Of a stretch of DNA of 25,533 bases, positions 24,600-25,533 are shown piece after piece. The notes below the pieces were generated by a model. The model ran no database searches and was not told the DNA's origin. It saw only the letters and a program-made list of their open reading frames with translations. A program made the translations under genes and the position numbers. The stretch comes from JAMXLL01 sp035279875 (GTDB lineage: Bacteria > Desulfobacterota > Binatia > Binatales > Binataceae), in contig DATEGX010000021.1 of assembly GCA_035279875.1 (NCBI GenBank), positions 1 through 25,533 of the forward strand. The letters run 5' to 3'. The first letter of the stretch is position 1. The number at the start of each line of letters is the position of its first letter.

Positions 24600-25533
24600 A
24601 TGGCGCACGAAGAAATCGAAGACAGCGACCAGCCGCTCCCCGAGTTCGGCGAGGTCCGCGACGAAGAACAGCTCGATTGGCCCAAGCTGATCAGCTTCCT
24701 GCGCGCTAATCGCGTGGAGGATGCCGGCGAGCCGCTCGAGGTCCTGCAATTTCGCGGCGGCCATTCCAACCTGACCTACCTGCTCCGCTTTGGCGCGCGG
24801 CGCGAATGGGTCGTGCGGCGTCCCCCATTCGGCCCGTTGCCGCCTGGTGGGCACGATATGGCGCGCGAATACCGCGTGCTCTCGCGGCTGTGGGAGGCTT
24901 ATACGGAGGCGCCGCGGGCAATCCTGTTCTGCGACGATCCGTCAATCATCGGCGCACCGTTCTTTGTGATGGAGCGCCGCAGCGGCTTCGTCATCCCGAA
25001 TCGGCGGCCGCTGCCGCCCGGAATCACGACCGATTCCGAGACCTTTCGCCGGATGTCCGAGGGCTTCGTCGACGCACTCGCCGATCTGCACAAGGTCGAC
25101 TACCCGAAGCTCGGGCTCGACGGTTTGGGCCGTCCCGATGGCTTCGTTCGCCGGCAGATAACCGGCTGGATGGACCGCTGGGAAAAAGCCAAGACCGGCG
25201 AAGTCCCGCTCATGAACAAGCTTGGCGCCTGGTTCCTTGAAAATATCCCGGCGGCGCAGACCCCGGTGCTGCTGCACAACGACTTCTACCTGCACAACGT
25301 GATGTTCGCGCCGGACAATTCCGGCCGCGTGGTCGGTGTGTTCGATTGGGAGATGTCGACGCTGGGCGACCCCCTGGTTGACCTCGGGATTGCGCTCAAT
25401 TATTGGCGCGAGGCTTCGGACCCGACCGAATTGCTGGATTTGAGCGAAGGTCACGCGCATACGGCGCGTCCCGGCTTTATGACGCGTGACGAGATGGTCC
25501 AGCGCTACGCCAGGCGGACTGGCCGGGATGTCA
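24600..25533 (+). CDS. APH-type phosphotransferase (ACAD10/11 kinase-like, LvaA type), 3' end outside window
   Basis: About 311 residues are visible and the frame is still open at the window end. The fold is that of aminoglycoside phosphotransferases. It has FRGGHSNLTYLLRFG (nucleotide loop, about residues 53-67), VVRRPPFGPLPPGGHDMAREYRVL, the Brenner-type catalytic motif LLHNDFYLHNVMF with Asp228 and Asn233 (Asn227 replaces the usual Gly of HGD), and the metal-binding Asp249 in FDWEMSTLGDP. RRPPFGP with HDMAREY is characteristic of the branch fused to acyl-CoA dehydrogenases in ACAD10/11 and paired with LvaC in levulinate catabolism, where it phosphorylates the 4-hydroxyl of 4-hydroxyacyl-CoA. 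It starts 61 bp after the dehydrogenase gene, with a weak ribosome site. The role is inferred from family and pairing; drug resistance is unlikely. Confidence 0.9.
   Translation, partial: MAHEEIEDSDQPLPEFGEVRDEEQLDWPKLISFLRANRVEDAGEPLEVLQFRGGHSNLTYLLRFGARREWVVRRPPFGPLPPGGHDMAREYRVLSRLWEAYTEAPRAILFCDDPSIIGAPFFVMERRSGFVIPNRRPLPPGITTDSETFRRMSEGFVDALADLHKVDYPKLGLDGLGRPDGFVRRQITGWMDRWEKAKTGEVPLMNKLGAWFLENIPAAQTPVLLHNDFYLHNVMFAPDNSGRVVGVFDWEMSTLGDPLVDLGIALNYWREASDPTELLDLSEGHAHTARPGFMTRDEMVQRYARRTGRDV

Noticed and set aside
23582..24769. 395-codon minus-strand frame across the acyl-CoA dehydrogenase and kinase genes
   Set aside because: Antisense shadow caused by high GC; the plus-strand genes have complete family motifs, and this product is His/Arg-rich and unrecognisable.
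24942..25460. Minus-strand frame opposite the APH-type kinase
   Set aside because: The plus strand encodes all kinase motifs over the same bases.
24600..25533. Aminoglycoside resistance gene
   Set aside because: The APH fold is present, but RRPPFGP/HDMAREY and the adjacent dehydrogenase place it with acyl-CoA-linked kinases.

Overview
This is a GC-rich bacterial chromosome segment with tightly packed genes. Its gene set is of the soil 'fatty-acid and xenobiotic' type: two acyl-CoA dehydrogenases, two luciferase-like monooxygenases, a Rieske oxygenase, a class I PHA synthase, LutA/LutC, and a cyclase-AAA-TPR regulator. That mix fits an uncultured Binatota- or Deltaproteobacteria-like lineage. 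This is an inference from gene content; no rRNA or tRNA gene is visible, so the assignment is tentative.

Layout. (1) Positions 1-732: the C-terminal part of an acyl-CoA dehydrogenase. (2) Positions 773-5557, minus strand: a compact five-gene cassette, read in the order DOMON-like protein, DUF1460 NlpC/P60-like amidase, family 2 glycosyltransferase, DUF4922 protein with a GalT/HIT-type HxHxQ motif, and SpoIID/LytB. Three of its four junctions overlap, its sampled base composition is lower in GC than the flanks, and none of its proteins shows an export signal. It resembles a cassette I associate with Bacteroidetes and is the best candidate here for an undescribed system, perhaps cytoplasmic salvage or remodelling of cell-wall glycans. 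(3) Positions 5631-6846, minus strand: a macro-domain protein and a lipoprotein that is only the propeptide of an S53 (kumamolisin) protease. (4) Positions 6847-11555: a divergent regulatory region, phaC, then lutC-lutA (no lutB) behind a luciferase-like oxidoreductase. (5) Positions 11832-14430: a Rieske oxygenase alpha subunit followed by a second luciferase-like monooxygenase, closed by a perfect hairpin. (6) Positions 14549-16186: an AT-richer accessory patch with a DUF3800 protein, a nested inverted repeat and an IS1595-type transposase remnant. (7) Positions 16404-19478: a DEAD-box RNA helicase, a two-domain VOC protein and an HSL-type alpha/beta hydrolase. (8) Positions 19777-23103: one large zinc-ribbon/adenylate cyclase/AAA/TPR gene broken by two frame changes. 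(9) Positions 23339-25533: an ACAD10/11-like acyl-CoA dehydrogenase followed by an APH-type kinase that runs off the window. This pair resembles the kinase/phosphate-eliminating enzymes of 4-hydroxyacyl-CoA catabolism.

How the genes work together. Parts 1, 5 and 9 suggest catabolism of fatty, terpenoid or aromatic compounds to acyl-CoAs. PhaC would store the resulting hydroxyacyl-CoAs, and LutA/C hints at lactate or another 2-hydroxyacid as a carbon source. The cell-wall-like cassette and the DUF3800/IS patch look like separately acquired modules.
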